Origin: Prevotellaceae bacterium
Lineage (GTDB): Bacteria; Bacteroidota; Bacteroidia; Bacteroidales; UBA932
Direction: 5' to 3'
NCBI GenBank assembly: GCA_031258195.1
Contig: JAIRNF010000057.1
Location: 46,440 to 110,439, forward strand
DNA: 64,000 nucleotides
Notes under the pieces: generated by a model
Told to the model about the DNA's origin: nothing
What the model saw: only the letters and a program-made list of their open reading frames with translations
Database searches by the model: none
Translations under genes and position numbers: made by a program
Shown: piece by piece, positions 61,834 through 64,000 of the stretch
How the letters are laid out: each line of letters starts with the position of its first letter
Numbering within the stretch: the stretch's first letter is position 1

Positions 61834-63237
61834 CTATATGGATTCTCCTATTAGCGTAGCCGAGGTGCAATCGGTAACTTTTACATTAACATAATCACCT
61901 ATCTCATACTTTCCTTTAGGAAATACCACCACCTTATTTTGAGATGTACGTCCGGATAAGAAATCATTAGACCGCTTAGAATGGTTCTCCACAAGCACCT
62001 CGAACGTTTTGCCTACGTCTTTCTTATTACTTAGTTCAGACAACTTATTTTGCAAAGCGATTATTTCGTTCAGCCTTTCTGTTTTTATATCATCCAGCAC
62101 ATCATCTTTCATATGACGCGCAGCCTTGGTATTAGGGCGTTCCGAGTATTTAAACATATATGCAAAATCGTATCCTACTTCTTGCATAAGCGATATGGTT
62201 TGCTTATGGTCTTCTTCTGTTTCTGTACAGAAGCCGGCAATAACATCGGTCGTAATGGCACAATCGGGAATAATTTCACGAATTTTATTAATCCGCTCCA
62301 TGTAATCCTCTCGGCTATACTTGCGATTCATCAGATCAAGCATTCGTGTACTTCCTGATTGCACAGGTAAATGAATACAGTTACAGATATTGTCGTACAT
62401 CGCCATAGTATATAGCACACCGTTGCTCATATCTTTTGGGTGCGACGTTGCAAAACGTACACGCAGCCGGGGACTGAGCAATGCAACCATTTCTAGCAAC
62501 TGGGCAAAATTTACAGACTTTGTAGAATTTTTAGAATCTGTCCATTTATACGAATCTACATTTTGCCCTAACAGCACAACCTCCTTATAGCCATTATCCA
62601 GCAATACTTTTGCTTCATTAACAATAGTTTCCGGATCCCTACTTCTTTCCCCACCTCTTGTGTAAGGAACAACACAATACGAGCAAACATTGTTACATCC
62701 CCGCATAATAGATATGTAGGCTGAAACACCTGTAGCATCTAGCCGTATAGGGCTAATATCGGCATAAGTTTCTTCGCGCGATAGCAGCACGTTTATTCCT
62801 TTCTGCCCTGATTCCACTTGCGCAACAAGATTGGGCAAATCGCGGTATGCATCAGGCCCTACCACCAGATCAACTGTTTTTTCTTTTTCAATCAGCTGCT
62901 CTTTTAAACGTTCCGCCATACAACCAATAACACCAACAATGGTATTCGGTCGCTTCTTTTTTTGCTGCTTAAATTCGTTTAACCTCCCCCAAACACGCTG
63001 CTCCGCATTATCTCTAATAGAGCATGTATTTACAAGAATAATATCTGCCTCTTCTATACTATTTGTAACCGAATAGCCATGCTGCTGCATAATAGCAACC
63101 ACGACCTCGCTATCATTTACGTTCATCTGGCAACCGTAAGTTTCGATGTGTAGCTTCGGTTGACTCTCCTTAAATACAGGGCGAATATTCTTAGGATTAA
63201 TATTATGATTTACTGTCGACTTCTTTCCTATATGCAT
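61834..63237 (-). CDS. miaB: tRNA-2-methylthio-N6-dimethylallyladenosine synthase
   Basis: The 467-residue radical SAM methylthiotransferase converts i6A37 of tRNAs to ms2i6A37. The N-terminal UPF0004 domain binds an auxiliary [4Fe-4S] cluster with C36 ([13 protein letters not shown]), the cysteine in [15 protein letters not shown] and the one in GCMAERLKE. The radical SAM motif is [20 protein letters not shown] (CxxxCxxC, about 182-190). A C-terminal TRAM domain ([20 protein letters not shown], through [17 protein letters not shown]) follows. [10 protein letters not shown] after the radical SAM motif matches MiaB rather than RimO. The length is normal. It ends 5 bases from the repeat shared with rpoN. 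Confidence 0.96.
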   Translation of the reverse strand: MHIGKKSTVNHNINPKNIRPVFKESQPKLHIETYGCQMNVNDSEVVVAIMQQHGYSVTNSIEEADIILVNTCSIRDNAEQRVWGRLNEFKQQKKKRPNTIVGVIGCMAERLKEQLIEKEKTVDLVVGPDAYRDLPNLVAQVESGQKGINVLLSREETYADISPIRLDATGVSAYISIMRGCNNVCSYCVVPYTRGGERSRDPETIVNEAKVLLDNGYKEVVLLGQNVDSYKWTDSKNSTKSVNFAQLLEMVALLSPRLRVRFATSHPKDMSNGVLYTMAMYDNICNCIHLPVQSGSTRMLDLMNRKYSREDYMERINKIREIIPDCAITTDVIAGFCTETEEDHKQTISLMQEVGYDFAYMFKYSERPNTKAARHMKDDVLDDIKTERLNEIIALQNKLSELSNKKDVGKTFEVLVENHSKRSNDFLSGRTSQNKVVVFPKGKYEIGDYVNVKVTDCTSATLIGESI

Positions 63238-63253
63238 CTTGGATAATTTTGCG

Positions 63254-63261
63254 CAAATATA
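63254..63261 (-). promoter_or_regulatory. Putative -7 element for miaB
   Basis: On the minus strand this reads TATATTTG, matching TAnnTTTG, 16 bases upstream of the miaB ATG. Confidence 0.4.
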
Positions 63262-63420
63262 GCAAGATGAATCAGCACTTTAAAATATTTATTGGTACCA
63301 CTCTGAAACAGTGAACTTTATCCCAACGTGTCAGTAAAAGTGTTAAAAGACATTAGGCTGCTTATCTTTTTCATCTTAATTTTGTTTACAAGATTACTTA
63401 CGAAATTATGTCTGCTTATT

Positions 63421-63907
63421 ATGAAAAAAACAATTATTCTTTGCTTTTGCAACCTTTTCTTTCTCGTTTATGGGTTGTACAACTATAAGCAATGTTGCCA
63501 ATGCTTTGGTCAGCTTTAATCCTACCGATATCTCAACGGATAAAGAGCTGAGAACTCAAATGTATGCTCAAATCGCTTCTGACCAAACAAATTATCCACT
63601 TTTGGATGAAACAAAATACGCCGATGCTTATAAACATATCAGACGTATTGCAGTTACGATATTAGATTGTGGCGTTGTTGAAAACCGCGATGTATTCGAT
63701 TGGTCTGTAATGATTATCGATGCAGATGATGTACAAAATGCGTTTGCATGCCCCGGAGGTAAGCTATACGTTTATACCGGGCTTATCAAATATATAGACA
63801 ACGAAGCCCAACTGGCTGGTGTTATGGCTCACGAAATTGCACACGCTGCAGCACGCCATTCAAGCCGTCAAATATTTCAAAATGGTTCAAGATTAGTTAA
63901 GAGGTAA
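63421..63907 (+). pseudogene. M48-family metallopeptidase lipoprotein, frameshifted and truncated
   Basis: The ATG at 63421 is followed by seven As (63424-63430), and its frame stops after 32 codons. With six As the frame would read MKKQLFFAFATFSFSFMGC, a textbook lipoprotein signal peptide with lipobox FMGC. It would join the open frame that starts at MGCTTISNVANAL (63470). The mature part matches M48 lipoproteins: DWSVMIIDADDVQNAFACPG, GGKLYVYTGLIKYIDNEAQL and the zinc motif MAHEIAHAAARHSSRQ. The frame then ends after only about nine more residues (FQNGSRLVKR), while family members continue for about 110. The 5' end is thus broken by one base, and the 3' end is missing or replaced. The cause of the 3' loss may lie beyond the window. 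Confidence 0.75.
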
Positions 63908-64000
63908 TTTTCTAAGTTCTTTGAGTAAAATTAGATAAATATTTTGGTTTCGAAAATTGTACCTGAACTCGCACTCTTTAATGTGTAAATAGAATGTGTG
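63908..64000. other. AT-rich end of window, no gene seen
   Basis: The last 93 bases follow the unexpected stop of the M48 gene and show no coding character in any frame. They could be the first bases of an insertion that replaced the M48 3' end, but no inverted repeat or transposase start is visible. Confidence 0.3.

Overview
This window comes from a member of the Bacteroidota. The evidence is a complete type IX secretion translocon gene (sprA) in the ruvA-sprA-gcvH order, an ftsX-DUF3098-uppP operon, a DUF4270 lipoprotein next to a short GT5 glycogen-synthase-like gene, GG-leader peptides with carboxypeptidase-regulatory-like partner proteins, and many starts preceded by the Bacteroidota -7 element TAnnTTTG. 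The metabolic genes fit an anaerobic or microaerobic heterotroph that uses amino acids: threonine dehydrogenase plus 2-amino-3-ketobutyrate CoA ligase, glutamate dehydrogenase, histidine ammonia-lyase, 2-oxoacid:ferredoxin oxidoreductase, class I fumarase, glycine-cleavage H protein and several peptidases. Menaquinone appears to be made by the futalosine route (mqnE). Order and genus cannot be fixed from this window.

Layout. 1-3017 is a minus-strand operon led by a 70-residue Cys-containing GG-leader peptide, followed by two secreted regulatory-like proteins, a membrane protein and the edge of another membrane-anchored gene. 3018-4940 is a decayed region: a 23-bp perfect inverted repeat, a heavily disrupted secreted coiled-coil gene, and two small lipoprotein-like genes. 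5156-11078 holds metH, metF and mqnE. 11119-12802 holds a frameshifted lipoprotein/beta-barrel gene and a gamma-carbonic anhydrase-like gene. 12978-17292 holds korAB and gdhA. 17315-18475 is a complete IS256/IS1249-like insertion sequence. 18493-21541 holds a membrane protein and the divergent tdh/kbl pair. 21617-28565 is a minus-strand block: gene remnant, holB, a U32 peptidase-family protein, a TPR protein, a nonsense-disrupted CBM9-like gene and fumarase. 28785-32626 holds pepP, a frameshifted POT-like transporter and an adenosine-kinase-like gene. 32813-41090 holds an NlpE-like lipoprotein, an M13 peptidase, leuS, an HD protein and ychF. 41225-45819 holds an M23 peptidase, YitT, DUF4270 and GT5 genes. 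46052-48012 is ftsX-DUF3098-uppP. 48154-57036 holds a GNAT gene and the gcvH-sprA-ruvA unit. 57270-63907 holds hutH, asnS, rpoN, miaB and a broken M48 peptidase lipoprotein.

Two features stand out. First, an intergenic palindromic repeat family (nine hairpin copies plus three single arms, core GTCATTTCGARCRAAGYGAG) lies mostly between gene ends; five long copies share a conserved, asymmetric spacer, and one copy supplies the last codons of a membrane protein gene. Second, at least six genes carry frameshifts or in-frame stops. Some are single-base changes in otherwise well-preserved genes, so either sequencing indels or recent decay could explain them. The best candidate for an unstudied system is the GG-leader peptide operon at the left edge, but its maturation and export genes are not visible here. 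No tRNA, rRNA, CRISPR array or recognisable riboswitch was found.
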